Assembly (NCBI GenBank): GCA_049969715.1
Contig: JBMFOH010000002.1
Span: 56,559-120,558 of the forward strand
Source of the DNA: JBMFOH01 sp049969715 [NCBI: bacterium]
Lineage (GTDB): Bacteria > DUMJ01
Length of the DNA: 64,000 bases
Reading direction: 5' to 3'
Position numbers and translations under genes: made by a program. Numbering within the stretch: the first letter of the stretch is position 1; each line of letters begins with the position of its first letter. Positions 8,077 through 17,607 of the stretch are shown piece by piece. The notes beneath the pieces were generated by a model. It saw only the letters and a program-made list of their open reading frames with translations, searched no databases and was not told the DNA's origin.

Positions 8077-8864
8077 CCTTTTCTCCTCTTAATATACTCT
8101 CTTAGTAACCTTTCTAGGTCCTTACTAATTCTTTCTCCTATCTTTAAAACCTCATTATGGGTTACCTCTATACTATCGTTCCTGTGAACATTAGTTATGC
8201 AAGAGATTCCTAATACCTCTATACCCATTTTTCTTGCCATAATCACCTCAGGAACAGTAGACATCCCAACGGCATCTCCCCCGATCATCCTAAAAAATCT
8301 TACCTCGGCAGGAGTTTCATAGTTCGGTCCTTTTACTCCTATATATACTCCTTCTTTCAATTCCAGAGACAAATCTCTTCCTACCTCCTTTAAGAGTATT
8401 CTCTCTCTAAGAGAGTATGCATTCTTCATGTCAATGAAATATGGATGACCTATTAGAGGGCTATCACTCATAAGATTTATATGGTCAGAGATAAGCATTA
8501 TATCTCCTGGAGAGAGGTTTTCATTTATGCCACCGCTTGCATTTGTAACTATTACTAATCTTATCCCTAAATTTCCTACCACTTCTATTGGGAAAACCAC
8601 CTCTTTAGCTGAATAACCTTCATATAGATGGAATCTCCCTCTTAAAATGACTACCCTCTCCCCATCTACATCTACTACCTCTAATCTTCCTTTATGTCCA
8701 GGAACCATAGGTTTAGCCATGCTTGGGATCTCATTATAACCTATGCTAAAAATTATATTCTCCTCAAAGATTGAGATTCCTGAACCAAGTATAATGGCAA
8801 CTCTTTCAGTAAATAAGTATCTCTTATTTAGGAGCTCAACTGCTTCCCTTACCCTCTCCTCCAT
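8073..8864 (-). CDS. punA: Purine-nucleoside phosphorylase (trimeric type)
   Basis: This 263-residue protein is a family 2 (trimeric, PunA/mammalian-type) purine-nucleoside phosphorylase. It has the phosphate-binding GSG at 27-29, GHKG at 56-59, the RGRFHLYEG segment at 75-83 and NASGG at 108-112, followed by a GVKGPNYETPAEVRF loop and GMSTVPE, where Glu and Met contact the base and ribose. It converts inosine and guanosine to base plus ribose-1-phosphate. It leads the operon punA-pdp-tRNA nucleotidyltransferase, with an extended -10 promoter 37 bases upstream. Confidence 0.93.
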   Translation of the reverse strand: MEERVREAVELLNKRYLFTERVAIILGSGISIFEENIIFSIGYNEIPSMAKPMVPGHKGRLEVVDVDGERVVILRGRFHLYEGYSAKEVVFPIEVVGNLGIRLVIVTNASGGINENLSPGDIMLISDHINLMSDSPLIGHPYFIDMKNAYSLRERILLKEVGRDLSLELKEGVYIGVKGPNYETPAEVRFFRMIGGDAVGMSTVPEVIMARKMGIEVLGISCITNVHRNDSIEVTHNEVLKIGERISKDLERLLREYIKRRKG

Positions 8865-8900
8865 CGTTTAGATATCTCCTTTATTAGATTTCTATCTTAG

Positions 8901-8909
8901 ATTATACCA
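8901..8909 (-). promoter_or_regulatory. Extended -10 promoter for the punA-pdp operon
   Basis: On the minus strand TGGTATAAT (extended -10) lies about 36 bases before the punA ATG, with only a weak -35 (TTATGG) 17 bases further upstream. An AAGGAG Shine-Dalgarno follows in the leader. Confidence 0.5.
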
Positions 8910-8984
8910 TATTGGACATATAACCATAAAATCCACTCATTATTAGATATTCTTTTTATGAATATACTCTTCTTTTCTCTTAAA

Positions 8985-9052
8985 GTGGAATAAAATATAT
9001 ATACTTTTCCACAGATATAATTAGTGGAGCAAAATTATTAGACTTATCCACA
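8985..9052. promoter_or_regulatory. DnaA-box-like motif cluster in divergent intergenic region
   Basis: The 277-base gap between punA (minus) and tdk (plus) contains a perfect DnaA box TTATCCACA at 9044-9052 and a one-mismatch box TTTTCCACA at 9005-9013, plus inverted GTGGAA (8985-8990) and GTGGAG (9024-9029) cores. The four cores have centres about 22, 17 and 22 bases apart and alternate in orientation. AT-only stretches lie between and beside them. This could be a DnaA-regulated promoter, a DnaA-titration site or part of a replication origin; another regulator recognising CCAC half-sites is also possible. Confidence 0.4.
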
Positions 9053-9106
9053 TAATGAACGAAAAGTCTTTTATATAAAGTATTAAATACAAACCACCAG
9101 AGAAAA

Positions 9107-9135
9107 GAGACAGGAAAAGTTTTTTATGGTATAAT
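9107..9135 (+). promoter_or_regulatory. Promoter of the tdk-prfA-glyA operon
   Basis: GAGACA (9107-9112, four of six matches to TTGACA) and a consensus TATAAT (9130-9135) are 17 bases apart. The tdk ATG is at 9142, six bases after the -10 box, so the transcript would start at or within a base or two of the start codon. No Shine-Dalgarno is near the ATG, which fits leaderless translation. Confidence 0.6.
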
Positions 9136-9141
9136 AATTCT

Positions 9142-9711
9142 ATGACAACAGGATGGATAGAAGTGATATGTGGGAGTATGTTTAGTGGAAAGAGTGAGGA
9201 ACTTATAAGAAGGATAAGGAGAGCAGAGATTGCTCGGCAGAGAGTGGTAACATTTAAACCGTCAGTAGATACTCGCTATACTGCCAAAGAAGTAGTCTCT
9301 CATGATGGGAATAAAGTTTCTGCTTATATTGTAGAAAGGGCAAGAGATATATTAGACTTAGTTTCATCTGATATACAGGTTGTGGCTATAGACGAGGCTC
9401 AATTTTTTGACGAAGAGATAGTAGATGTATGCCAGAAGTTAGCAGATGACGGAAAGAGAGTTATAGTGGCAGGTTTAGATCAGGATTTTAGAGGTGAACC
9501 TTTTGGACCTATGCCTAAGCTTCTTTCTATAGCAGAAAGGGTAGATAAACTTCAGGCAATATGTATGGTATGTGGAGAGCCTGCTAGTAGGACCCAAAGG
9601 TTAATAAACGGAGAACCAGCATACTATGACGACCCCATTATCCTTATTGGTGCTGAAGATGTATATGAGGCTAGATGCAGAGCTCATCACATAGTGAGAA
9701 GGAGGATATAG
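9142..9711 (+). CDS. tdk: Thymidine kinase (type II)
   Basis: This 189-residue enzyme phosphorylates thymidine to dTMP with ATP in pyrimidine salvage. The P-loop GSMFSGKS is at 11-18, the Walker B/catalytic DEAQFF at 84-89, with Glu85 the likely general base, and a zinc site is formed by Cys141, Cys144, Cys179 and His182. Length fits type II bacterial kinases. It opens the operon that continues through prfA, prmC and glyA, a gene order also common in Firmicutes. The -10 box six bases upstream and absence of a Shine-Dalgarno suggest a leaderless mRNA. Pyrimidine salvage is also served by the divergent pdp gene. Confidence 0.95.
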   Translation: MTTGWIEVICGSMFSGKSEELIRRIRRAEIARQRVVTFKPSVDTRYTAKEVVSHDGNKVSAYIVERARDILDLVSSDIQVVAIDEAQFFDEEIVDVCQKLADDGKRVIVAGLDQDFRGEPFGPMPKLLSIAERVDKLQAICMVCGEPASRTQRLINGEPAYYDDPIILIGAEDVYEARCRAHHIVRRRI

Positions 9712-9716
9712 AATAT

Positions 9717-10583
9717 ATGCAAATAGGTGGACAGGCAGTAATAGAAGGCGTTATGATGAGGGGCCCAAAGAGTTTTAGTGTAGCAGTAAGGTCTCAAGAT
9801 AGTTTGGTAAAGGTTCACAAGTTTAACATAAATAGCCCTATCTCCTCTATATGGGGAAGAATTCCTATTATAAGAGGATTTATTGTACTTGTAGAAAGCT
9901 TAATCCTAGGGATAAAGGCGCTGAATATCTCTGCAGGAGAATTTGGAGGAGAAGAGGTAAAACTTTCAAACTGGGATATATTTCTAGCTATGGCTATGGG
10001 GATAGGACTAGGGATACTGCTCTTTATAGTATTCCCAGCATTCATCGCTAGGATTATCCAGAATAGTATTTCTTCTCCGTTCTTAGTAAACATCTTGGAG
10101 GGACTTGTAAGGATAGGGGTATTTTTATTGTATCTCTATTCCTTTTCTTTTATCCCCGATATTAGAAGGGTATTTGAATATCACGGTGCTGAACATAAGT
10201 CAATCTTTACATATGAAAAGGGCGAACCATTAACTGTAGATAATGCTATGAAAAACAGTAGACTACATCCACGATGTGGAACGAACTTTTTGCTCGTAGT
10301 AATGATAGTAAGTATACTAGTATTCTCTCTACTTGGAAGGCAGACACTGTTGGCAAGAATAATCTCTAGAATCATTCTTATCCCTGTTGTAGCAGGGATA
10401 TCCTATGAGATAATACGTTGGGCATCTAAACATGAAGATTCAAGGTTCACTCGTAGTATAATATGGCCTGGATTAGCACTTCAATACTTTACTACTAGAG
10501 AACCGTCTCCAGACCAGATAGAAGTAGCTTTAGAGGCAGTAAAAACAGTATTAAATCTAGAGGGTGTTTCATATGTGGAATAA
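9717..10583 (+). CDS. DUF1385 (YqhQ-like) membrane protein
   Basis: This protein of 288 residues belongs to the DUF1385 family. It starts with the diagnostic [14 protein letters not shown] segment, has hydrophobic segments at about 75-95 and 115-140 and two more after 190, and carries conserved EYHGAEHKS and HPRCGTNF motifs whose His, Glu and Cys residues suggest metal binding. The function is unknown. The ATG at 9717 was chosen over 9675 because the conserved family start follows it and a GGAGG lies 11 bases upstream; the longer form would also overlap tdk by 37 bases. In Thermotoga-like and Firmicutes genomes this gene also often precedes prfA. Confidence 0.88.
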   Translation: MQIGGQAVIEGVMMRGPKSFSVAVRSQDSLVKVHKFNINSPISSIWGRIPIIRGFIVLVESLILGIKALNISAGEFGGEEVKLSNWDIFLAMAMGIGLGILLFIVFPAFIARIIQNSISSPFLVNILEGLVRIGVFLLYLYSFSFIPDIRRVFEYHGAEHKSIFTYEKGEPLTVDNAMKNSRLHPRCGTNFLLVVMIVSILVFSLLGRQTLLARIISRIILIPVVAGISYEIIRWASKHEDSRFTRSIIWPGLALQYFTTREPSPDQIEVALEAVKTVLNLEGVSYVE

Positions 10584-11643
10584 GTTGGAAGAGTTAGAAA
10601 GAGAATATATGGAGATAGAGGCTTCTCTTGCAAAGCCTGAGATACTGTCAAATCAAGAACTATTTCAAAATCTCACTAGAACTTATAGTGAACTTGGAGA
10701 GATTGTAAATATATACAGGGGATACAAAGAGGTAGAAAAGGAAATATTGGAACTAGAATCCCTAGTAGATGATCCGGATATAGGTTCTATGGCAGAGGAA
10801 GAGCTTAGAAAACTGGAAGAAAAGAAAAGGAAACTCGAAGAGGATTTAACAATTAAGCTATTACCCAAAGATTACAGGGATGAACGAAATGTCATACTAG
10901 AGATAAGGGCAGGAACAGGGGGAGAAGAAGCGGCACTCTTTGCTGGAGACCTTCTAAGAATGTATCTAAGATATGCTGAACGTAAGGGATGGAAGGTAGA
11001 GATTATGAGTAGTAACCCCACAGATCTTGGTGGATATAAAGAAGTTACTGTCTCTATACAAGGTAAGGGAGTATATAGCAGGTTAAAGTTTGAAAGTGGG
11101 GTGCATAGAGTCCAAAGGGTGCCGGAAACAGAAGCAAGTGGAAGGATACATACATCAACAGCTACTGTAGCAATACTCCCTGAAGCTACTGAGGTAGAGA
11201 TAGATATCCGTCCTGAAGATCTAAAGATAGATACTTTCCGCGCTGGTGGACATGGTGGACAAAATGTTAACAAGGTTGAATCAGCAGTAAGAATTACTCA
11301 TATCCCTACTGGAATAGTAGTTACTTGCCAGGATGAGAGGTCACAGTATCAAAATAGAGAAAAGGCATTGAGGATCTTGAGGGCACATCTTTTAGAGATT
11401 AGAGAAAGAGAAAGGGAAAAGGAAGAAGCACAATTAAGAAGAAGTCAGATTGGAACAGGAGAAAGAAGTGAAAAGATAAGAACTTACAACTTCCCCCAAA
11501 ACCGTGTAACCGACCATAGGATTGGACTTACCCTTTATAATCTTCAAGAAATCTTAGATGGAGATATAGATGAGATAATAGACGCTCTCATTAAGGAACA
11601 GCAAGTAGAACAGTTAAAAAATCTTACCGTTTCTAATAGATGA
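10573..11643 (+). CDS. prfA: Peptide chain release factor 1
   Basis: This 356-residue factor recognises UAA and UAG stop codons and triggers peptide release. The universally conserved GGQ appears in [15 protein letters not shown] in the middle of the protein, followed by the TCQDERSQ segment, and the N-terminal third is coiled coil. Start at ATG 10573 is preceded by AGAGGG, whereas the upstream GTG at 10564 would fall in the Shine-Dalgarno itself. It overlaps the end of the DUF1385 gene by 11 bases and the prmC start by four, so the release factor and its methyltransferase are translationally coupled. Confidence 0.96.
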   Translation: MWNKLEELEREYMEIEASLAKPEILSNQELFQNLTRTYSELGEIVNIYRGYKEVEKEILELESLVDDPDIGSMAEEELRKLEEKKRKLEEDLTIKLLPKDYRDERNVILEIRAGTGGEEAALFAGDLLRMYLRYAERKGWKVEIMSSNPTDLGGYKEVTVSIQGKGVYSRLKFESGVHRVQRVPETEASGRIHTSTATVAILPEATEVEIDIRPEDLKIDTFRAGGHGGQNVNKVESAVRITHIPTGIVVTCQDERSQYQNREKALRILRAHLLEIREREREKEEAQLRRSQIGTGERSEKIRTYNFPQNRVTDHRIGLTLYNLQEILDGDIDEIIDALIKEQQVEQLKNLTVSNR

Positions 11644-12467
11644 AGCTTGACAAAATAAAGAGAGAGGTTATTAGGGTTCTTAGCAAAGCAGGGATTACCG
11701 ATAGTCATTTAGAAGCTCTCCTTATTCTTAGCTTAGTCCTAGGCAAAAATAAAGAGTATATAATTTCACATCCTGAATTAGAGATAGAGGATGCTCTATT
11801 GGTTAAGATAGAAGAAATAGTTTCTAAAAGGGCTTCGGGGATACCATACGCATACCTATCTAAAGAGAAAGAATTCTTTGGGATAAAATTCCTCCTAGAC
11901 TACGGAGTACTAATTCCTAGAGCAGAGACAGAAACATTAGTAGAGGTAGTATTAAAGGAAGGACCATTCAGTAATGGTTTAGACCTATTTTGTGGAATTG
12001 GAGTTATAGCTCTTAGCATCCTTTATAAAGATGGATGTAAGGTATTTACAGGCATAGATATTTCGCCAATAAGTATAAGACTCGCAGAAGAAAATGCCAA
12101 AAGGTTAGGTTTAAACAATAAGACAAGGTTTATCCTACGTAATATAGAAGACACATTAATAGAGGAGATGTTCGACCTTATAGTAGCAAATCCGCCATAC
12201 ATTCCAGATAAAGCATGGGAATGGCTTCCTGTAGAGGTAAAAAACGAACCTAAAGATGCTCTATTAGGTGGAAGGGACGGACTAAATTTTTACCCTATCA
12301 TAGCCTCTATAGTAAGGAAGAATTTATTAGATGGAGGACTATTTGCTATAGAGATTGGAGGGGAAAACCAAGTCCCCAAAGTAAAGGAAATATTTAAGGA
12401 CTTCTCTACGCATATTGCCTATGACTTAGGAGGAACTCCAAGAGTAGTATGGGGCAGGAAGGAATGA
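11640..12467 (+). CDS. prmC: Release factor glutamine methyltransferase
   Basis: This 275-residue SAM-dependent enzyme N5-methylates the glutamine of the GGQ motif in release factors. The N-terminal helical domain is followed by the SAM-binding DLFCGIG at 115-121 and the catalytic NPPY at 184-187. The protein has the family length. It directly follows its substrate gene prfA with an ATGA overlap and overlaps the next gene by four bases, as in many bacteria. Confidence 0.95.
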   Translation: MKLDKIKREVIRVLSKAGITDSHLEALLILSLVLGKNKEYIISHPELEIEDALLVKIEEIVSKRASGIPYAYLSKEKEFFGIKFLLDYGVLIPRAETETLVEVVLKEGPFSNGLDLFCGIGVIALSILYKDGCKVFTGIDISPISIRLAEENAKRLGLNNKTRFILRNIEDTLIEEMFDLIVANPPYIPDKAWEWLPVEVKNEPKDALLGGRDGLNFYPIIASIVRKNLLDGGLFAIEIGGENQVPKVKEIFKDFSTHIAYDLGGTPRVVWGRKE

Positions 12468-13087
12468 AATTAGTTATTATAAAACCTCAAGAAGATATTA
12501 ATCCCCTTATAAAGCTTATAAAAGAGGGAGGAATAGTTGCCTTTCCTACAGAGACAGTATATGGGCTAGGGACTAATGCCCTAAATAAAGAAAGTGTAGA
12601 AAGAATATATAGGGTAAAGGAAAGAGAAAAAGAAAAGGCTTTGAGTCTCCATATAGGAACACTCAAAGGCTTAGAAGAAATTGTAGAAATAACCCCATTT
12701 GAATGGAAGATTATTCTTCAATTCTTCCCTGGACCGATAAATATAATACTAAAGAAAAAGAGTTCTATACCTTGGTGGATTGGTAAAGAAGAAACTATTG
12801 GAGTAAGATATCCATCCCTAAAGATTACTCAAGAACTCCTAAGAGGGGTAGGCATCCCCATAGTAGCTACTAGTGCCAACATGTCTGGGGGTCCAGAAGC
12901 TAGAACAGCTCAAGATGTGATAGAAATGATAGGAGATAGAATAGATGGCATCCTTGACGGAGGACCTGTGCCTATAGGTAAGCCATCTACAGTGGTGAAT
13001 ATTTCCAGAAAAAATATAGAGATCCTAAGGGAAGGTCCTATAGACAGAAAAATTATAGAGGATATAATAAAGAAGATACTTATTTAA
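12464..13087 (+). CDS. tsaC: Threonylcarbamoyl-AMP synthase (Sua5/YrdC/YwlC)
   Basis: This 207-residue protein makes threonylcarbamoyl-AMP from threonine, bicarbonate and ATP, the first step of the t6A modification at position 37 of ANN-decoding tRNAs. The YrdC core is marked by the FPTETVYGLG motif near residue 30, KEREKEKALSLH (about 60-71) and the VATSANMSGG motif near 140. The extra C-terminal Sua5 domain is absent. I took ATG 12464, which overlaps the prmC stop as ATGA and has AGGAAGG just before it; the upstream in-frame codon at 12449 lies inside prmC. Confidence 0.93.
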   Translation: MKLVIIKPQEDINPLIKLIKEGGIVAFPTETVYGLGTNALNKESVERIYRVKEREKEKALSLHIGTLKGLEEIVEITPFEWKIILQFFPGPINIILKKKSSIPWWIGKEETIGVRYPSLKITQELLRGVGIPIVATSANMSGGPEARTAQDVIEMIGDRIDGILDGGPVPIGKPSTVVNISRKNIEILREGPIDRKIIEDIIKKILI

Positions 13088-13104
13088 GAAGATATGGAGG
13101 TAAA

Positions 13105-13560
13105 ATGAAGTTAGCTATTGGAAGTGACCATGCAGGGTTTAGATTAAAAGAAGAGTTGAAATCTTTCATCTCTTCTTTAGGAATAGAAATAAAAGACTTT
13201 GGATGCTACTCAGAGGATTCTGTAGACTATCCTGATATAGCCAAAGAGGTTTCTTTCAGTGTAGTCAAAGGAGAGTCTGATAAAGGAATCCTCATATGTG
13301 GAACAGGAATAGGAATGAGTATAGCAGCCAACAAGATTAAAGGGATAAGAGCTGCGGTAGGGAATGAACTTCTCTCTGCAAGACTTGCAAGAGAGCACAA
13401 TAATGCCAACATACTTACCCTAGGAGCAAGGATAATAGGGATAGAGGTAGCAAAAGAGTCAGTAAAGATATTTATAGAGACACCCTTTCTAGGAGGAAGA
13501 CATCAGAGAAGGGTAGAAAAAATAAGAGAGATGGAGGGAGAACAATGTATCTCGAAGTAA
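13105..13560 (+). CDS. rpiB: Ribose-5-phosphate isomerase B
   Basis: This 151-residue enzyme interconverts ribose-5-phosphate and ribulose-5-phosphate in the pentose phosphate pathway (some homologues act on allose- or galactose-6-phosphate). GSDHAGF at 6-12, the catalytic Cys65 and the phosphate-binding GTGIGMS at 66-72 are all present, and the length is typical. A GGAGGT Shine-Dalgarno precedes the ATG. It overlaps glyA by 16 bases. Together with the nucleoside phosphorylases divergent to this operon it could channel ribose phosphates. Confidence 0.95.
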   Translation: MKLAIGSDHAGFRLKEELKSFISSLGIEIKDFGCYSEDSVDYPDIAKEVSFSVVKGESDKGILICGTGIGMSIAANKIKGIRAAVGNELLSARLAREHNNANILTLGARIIGIEVAKESVKIFIETPFLGGRHQRRVEKIREMEGEQCISK

Positions 13561-14786
13561 CTGATCCAGAGATATATAATGCTATAAAAGGAGAAAGGGA
13601 GAGAGAAGAATCTACTTTAGAGCTGATTGCCAGTGAAAATTTTACAAGCCTAGCAGTTCTTGAAGCTCAAGGTTCTCTACTTACAAATAAATATGCAGAG
13701 GGGTATCCAAAACATAGATACTATGGGGGATGTAGATGGGTAGATGTAGTAGAACAGTTAGCAATAGATAGGGCAAAGGAACTTTTTAAAGCAGAGCATG
13801 CCAATGTTCAACCTCATTCAGGTTCACAAGCTAATATGGCAGTATATTTTGCTGTTTTAAATCCGGGTGATATAGTCCTTGGAATGAACCTTTCTCATGG
13901 GGGACATCTTACCCACGGAAGTCCAGTAAATATATCAGGTAAATATTTTAAGTTTGTATCTTATGGGGTAAATCCAGAGACAGAAACAATAGATTATGAC
14001 CAGGTTAGAGATCTAGCGAAGACTCATAAACCAAAACTTATAGTTACAGGAGCAAGTGCTTATCCTAGAGTAATAGATTTTGAAAGATTCTCCAAAATAG
14101 CAAAGGAAGTAGGATCATTACTAATGGTAGATATGGCACATATAGCAGGACTAGTAGCGGCAGAACTTCACCCAAGTCCAGTACCATGGGCAGAGTTTGT
14201 AACTACAACTACACACAAGACACTTAGAGGGCCAAGAAGCGGACTTATACTATGTAAAACTGATTATGCCAAAGTTATAGATAAAGCTATATTCCCAGGG
14301 ACTCAAGGTGGACCTCTTATGCATATAATAGCTGCTAAAGCAGTGGCACTAAAAGAGGCTATGAGCCAAGAATTCAGAGACTACCAATTACAAATAATAA
14401 AGAATGCCAAAACATTATCTGAAACATTGGCAGAAAATGGCTTTAGACTTGTATCTGGGGGCACAGACAATCATCTAATGTTAGTAGATGTTAGACCTCT
14501 AGGGCTTACAGGTAAAGAAGCAGAAAAGATGCTCGAGGAGATAGGCATAACTGTTAATAAAAATGCCATCCCATTTGATCCGCAACCACCAACAATTACT
14601 AGTGGGATAAGAATAGGTACCCCGGCAGTAACTACTAGAGGTATGAAAGAGCCACAGATGAGGGAGATCGGAGAAATAATATCTAAATGCCTCAAGAAAG
14701 AAGAGACCCAAGAATCCCTAAAAAATAGGGTGAAAGAGTTATGCAAAGCCTACCCTCTATTCTATAAAGATATTGGAGCAATTTAA
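13545..14786 (+). CDS. glyA: Serine hydroxymethyltransferase
   Basis: This 413-residue PLP enzyme converts serine and tetrahydrofolate into glycine and methylene-tetrahydrofolate, the main source of one-carbon units. The PLP lysine lies in [14 protein letters not shown] around residue 225, preceded by VDMAHIAGL with the PLP-stacking and Asp residues; the N-terminal [10 protein letters not shown] and the NKYAEGYP segments are canonical. Length is typical. Its position after rpiB and prfA is also seen in Firmicutes. The ATG overlaps the end of rpiB and is preceded by GGAGGGAG. Confidence 0.97.
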   Translation: MYLEVTDPEIYNAIKGEREREESTLELIASENFTSLAVLEAQGSLLTNKYAEGYPKHRYYGGCRWVDVVEQLAIDRAKELFKAEHANVQPHSGSQANMAVYFAVLNPGDIVLGMNLSHGGHLTHGSPVNISGKYFKFVSYGVNPETETIDYDQVRDLAKTHKPKLIVTGASAYPRVIDFERFSKIAKEVGSLLMVDMAHIAGLVAAELHPSPVPWAEFVTTTTHKTLRGPRSGLILCKTDYAKVIDKAIFPGTQGGPLMHIIAAKAVALKEAMSQEFRDYQLQIIKNAKTLSETLAENGFRLVSGGTDNHLMLVDVRPLGLTGKEAEKMLEEIGITVNKNAIPFDPQPPTITSGIRIGTPAVTTRGMKEPQMREIGEIISKCLKKEETQESLKNRVKELCKAYPLFYKDIGAI

Positions 14787-14803
14787 AAATATATTTGTGA
14801 CAA

Positions 14804-16714
14804 ATGATGAGTATTAGAATTGGCTCAGTTAGGTTGACTTGTCTTATACTCATTATTATCTTATTATTTAGTTCTCCTATTGTATATTCTCAAGAAATAT
14901 ATGACCAAATTTTAGTAGCACCAGGGTTAAATTACTCAATCTATAAAGATTCTAGCCCAATAATTATTCATACTTTAGAATTAGACCCAACTTCTCCTTA
15001 TGTTCTATTAGAAACTGTACTAGCTAGTGATTCTCTCTTTAATAGAGAAGTATTAAGTTCTATGGTAAATAGGACAAATGCTATAGCAGGTATAAATGGA
15101 GATTTTTTTGATCCACCCACTGGAATGATAATAAATCTTATGGTAAGAAATGGTGAGCTTATTAGGTTACCAATCAATAGGGGGGTGTTTGCTATTACTA
15201 AAGATAATCAGCCAGTGATCTCGAGTTTTACCTGTAGTATAGGTATAGATACTACTTTAGGTAGCATCCCACTTACAGGATTAAACATTCCAAGAGGAGG
15301 AGACGATGCAGTCCTATTTACCAAGGTATTTGGGAACAATACTACCATATCTAATAAGGCATTCGCAGGTATAGATGTAGAACTTTTAAATCTTTCTAGA
15401 CCTTTACCTCCCAATGGTACTATAACTGCTACAGTAGGAAATATCTACTATGGTGCCATAAGGTCTCCTATACCGGATAGAGGAGGAATTTTATCCCTAG
15501 GGGGAAAAGCAATCTCTTATTTTCCATATATAAGACAAGGAGATACGGTAAAAATAACTACCAGATTAAATCCATCATTAGACATAGTCCAAGCTGTAGG
15601 AGGAGGAGCTATCCTCTTAAAGGATGGAGAGATAGTTTTTGGTAAGACGGGAGAAGACCCACTTCCTCCAGGAGTTACCCAGCAGCAAAATCCCCTTACT
15701 ATAATAGCATTAGATGGAAACGGAAAGATAGATATGATAGTAATAGATGGAAGAAGTCAGCAGAGTAAGGGAATGACCTATCTAGAGGTAGCAAATTATT
15801 TAAAAAATCTAGGAATGAAAGATGCTATTACGTTAGATGGTGGAGGCTCTAGTGAGATGATAATAAAAAATAACATAGTAAATAACCCCTCCGATGGAAA
15901 GGAAAGAGCTATTGCTAATGGCATAGTACTAAAGGCAAGTTTATCCAGTGATAAACCAGTATTATTTTCTATTCACCCTAAAAAAGCCACTATAAAGGAA
16001 GGAGAAAATCTCAAGATAGCTCCAATGCTGCAAGACATATATGGGAATATTTTCCCTATAGATCTAGATAAGATAAAATGGACCTTAGATGGAGTAAACG
16101 GGATATTAAACAGGGATGCAGTTTTTTACCCATTATCTTCTGGAAGCGGGAAAATAAAGGCTCAACTAGATAATCTTCAAGCAGAACTAGAGATAAACAT
16201 AACTCCAAACAAGCGAAATCAGACTGTACTTGAAGATTTCGAAAATAATCCAATAATATCTATCTCTGGATCTGGTTTTGATTTAGAAAAGACCAAAATA
16301 TCACTTTCTAACTCCAACTACGTGGGGGGAAAGACTTCTTTAAAGCTAGACTATTCTCTCCTTACAGGGATGCCAAGCTATATCTATATAAGTTTTAATT
16401 ATTCTCTTCCTAAAAATAGTAAAAAACTTGGACTCTGGGTCTATGGAGATAGAAGCGGACATTGGTTAAGAGCTATGTTTAGAGACAGTCAAGGAAATAT
16501 CTGGGTAGGAAATTTTACAGATGCACCTAAAGGAATATCTTGGGAAGGGTGGAAGTACTTAGAATTAGATCTTTCCTCTTTAGAAATTTTAAGTGGAGAT
16601 AAAAGCCAAAAGATAACCCCTCCTCTAGAATTGCTTCAGATCTATATGGTAGAACTAAAAGAGGAGAGAAAGAATCAAGGCTGTATATATCTAGATACGT
16701 TACAAGTTTTCTAA
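14804..16714 (+). CDS. Secreted phosphodiester glycosidase (NAGPA/DUF2233) with C-terminal beta-sandwich domains
   Basis: This 636-residue protein begins with an uncleaved-looking or cleavable signal sequence (hydrophobic core about residues 11-25, then SPIVYSQE). Residues about 75-385 form a phosphodiester glycosidase domain with AGINGDFFDPPTG and the later LDGGGSSEMI motif, as in N-acetylglucosamine-1-phosphodiester alpha-N-acetylglucosaminidase and bacterial exopolysaccharide-linked homologues. After this come a Big-like domain (about 390-465) and a carbohydrate-binding-like beta-sandwich (about 475-636). It probably trims a surface glycan. No Shine-Dalgarno is seen; a TATATT lies eight bases before the ATG, so a separate leaderless start is possible, though it also follows glyA by only 17 bases. 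Confidence 0.82.
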   Translation: MMSIRIGSVRLTCLILIIILLFSSPIVYSQEIYDQILVAPGLNYSIYKDSSPIIIHTLELDPTSPYVLLETVLASDSLFNREVLSSMVNRTNAIAGINGDFFDPPTGMIINLMVRNGELIRLPINRGVFAITKDNQPVISSFTCSIGIDTTLGSIPLTGLNIPRGGDDAVLFTKVFGNNTTISNKAFAGIDVELLNLSRPLPPNGTITATVGNIYYGAIRSPIPDRGGILSLGGKAISYFPYIRQGDTVKITTRLNPSLDIVQAVGGGAILLKDGEIVFGKTGEDPLPPGVTQQQNPLTIIALDGNGKIDMIVIDGRSQQSKGMTYLEVANYLKNLGMKDAITLDGGGSSEMIIKNNIVNNPSDGKERAIANGIVLKASLSSDKPVLFSIHPKKATIKEGENLKIAPMLQDIYGNIFPIDLDKIKWTLDGVNGILNRDAVFYPLSSGSGKIKAQLDNLQAELEINITPNKRNQTVLEDFENNPIISISGSGFDLEKTKISLSNSNYVGGKTSLKLDYSLLTGMPSYIYISFNYSLPKNSKKLGLWVYGDRSGHWLRAMFRDSQGNIWVGNFTDAPKGISWEGWKYLELDLSSLEILSGDKSQKITPPLELLQIYMVELKEERKNQGCIYLDTLQVF

Positions 16715-16723
16715 CTTATCCTA

Positions 16724-16752
16724 TTGAAGACTATTTTATTTTGTGATATATT
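16724..16752 (+). promoter_or_regulatory. Promoter for the HTH-GAF regulator gene
   Basis: TTGAAG (16724-16729) and TATATT (16747-16752) are separated by 17 bases, in the gap after the phosphodiester glycosidase gene. A GGGGAGGT Shine-Dalgarno follows before the ATG at 16789. Confidence 0.55.
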
Positions 16753-16788
16753 AAAATCATCTAAAATTAACCGGGGAGGTATTAATAG

Positions 16789-17568
16789 ATGGAGGAAAAG
16801 CTCTTGACTGTTGAAGAGGTGGCTAAATTCCTTGATATATCAGAAACTGCAGTGTATAAACTTATAGCCTCTGGAGAACTCAGATATGTTAAGTTGGCAA
16901 GATTTTACAGATTTAAAAAAGAGTGGATAGATGAATTCCTAGAAAGAGAATCTCAGAGAAAGGAGGGGTTTGCAGTGAGGAGGAGCAAAGTACAGTATTA
17001 TAATACTCTCTATCAGGTTACCAAAACTATAACATCTACCTTAGAATTAGATGAAGTGTTAAGGCTTATAACAGAACAGACTGTTAAATCTATAAATGTC
17101 AAGGCATGCTCTATAAGGCTCTTGGATGAAGACAAAAAGACTCTCAGAATAATGGCAGCCTATGGATTAAGCGAAGATTATCTCAAAAAAGGACCGGTAG
17201 AGATAGAAAAGAGTCTCATAGATAAGGAAGTCTTAGAAGGAAAAGTTGTAACAATAAAAGATGCTACGAAAGATGCAAAATTTCAATATCCTGAAGAGGC
17301 AGAGAAAGAAGGCATAAGGTCTGTTCTCTGTGTCCCTCTACAGGTAAAAGACAGGATAATTGGAGTTATGCGTGTCTATACCTCAAACATACATAACTTT
17401 ACCCAGACAGAGATAGAATTTTTAACTGCCCTAGCAAGTTCTGCTGCGATAGCTATAGAAAATGCAAAGCTTTACAATTTACTCCGCAAGAATTATGATA
17501 GGCTATATAATGATTTTATGCAGTGGTATGACTCGTGGAGTATAGCAGTCGGAACTAAAAATAAATAA
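16789..17568 (+). CDS. HTH (excisionase/BldC-type) DNA-binding plus GAF domain regulator
   Basis: Residues 1-56 of this 259-residue protein form a MerR-like helix-turn-helix of the excisionase/HTH_17 type (LTVEEVAKFLDISETAVYKL, then a YRFKKEWIDEFL wing). Residues about 75-235 form a GAF domain beginning at the TKTITSTLELDEVL segment and containing VLCVPLQVKDRIIGVMRVY. The short C-terminus is helical. It most likely binds DNA in response to a small ligand sensed by the GAF domain, but the target is unknown. It has its own promoter and strong Shine-Dalgarno. It is convergent with the ABC permease gene 39 bases downstream, with no clear terminator between. Confidence 0.85.
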   Translation: MEEKLLTVEEVAKFLDISETAVYKLIASGELRYVKLARFYRFKKEWIDEFLERESQRKEGFAVRRSKVQYYNTLYQVTKTITSTLELDEVLRLITEQTVKSINVKACSIRLLDEDKKTLRIMAAYGLSEDYLKKGPVEIEKSLIDKEVLEGKVVTIKDATKDAKFQYPEEAEKEGIRSVLCVPLQVKDRIIGVMRVYTSNIHNFTQTEIEFLTALASSAAIAIENAKLYNLLRKNYDRLYNDFMQWYDSWSIAVGTKNK

Positions 17569-17607
17569 GGATGGCAAAAGGATTTTTGGTTATGAACTGG
17601 GTTAGAC

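Noticed and set aside
8865-9141. Confirmed replication origin
   Set aside because: Two good DnaA boxes alone are not enough, and strand bias of the surrounding genes does not show a clear switch.
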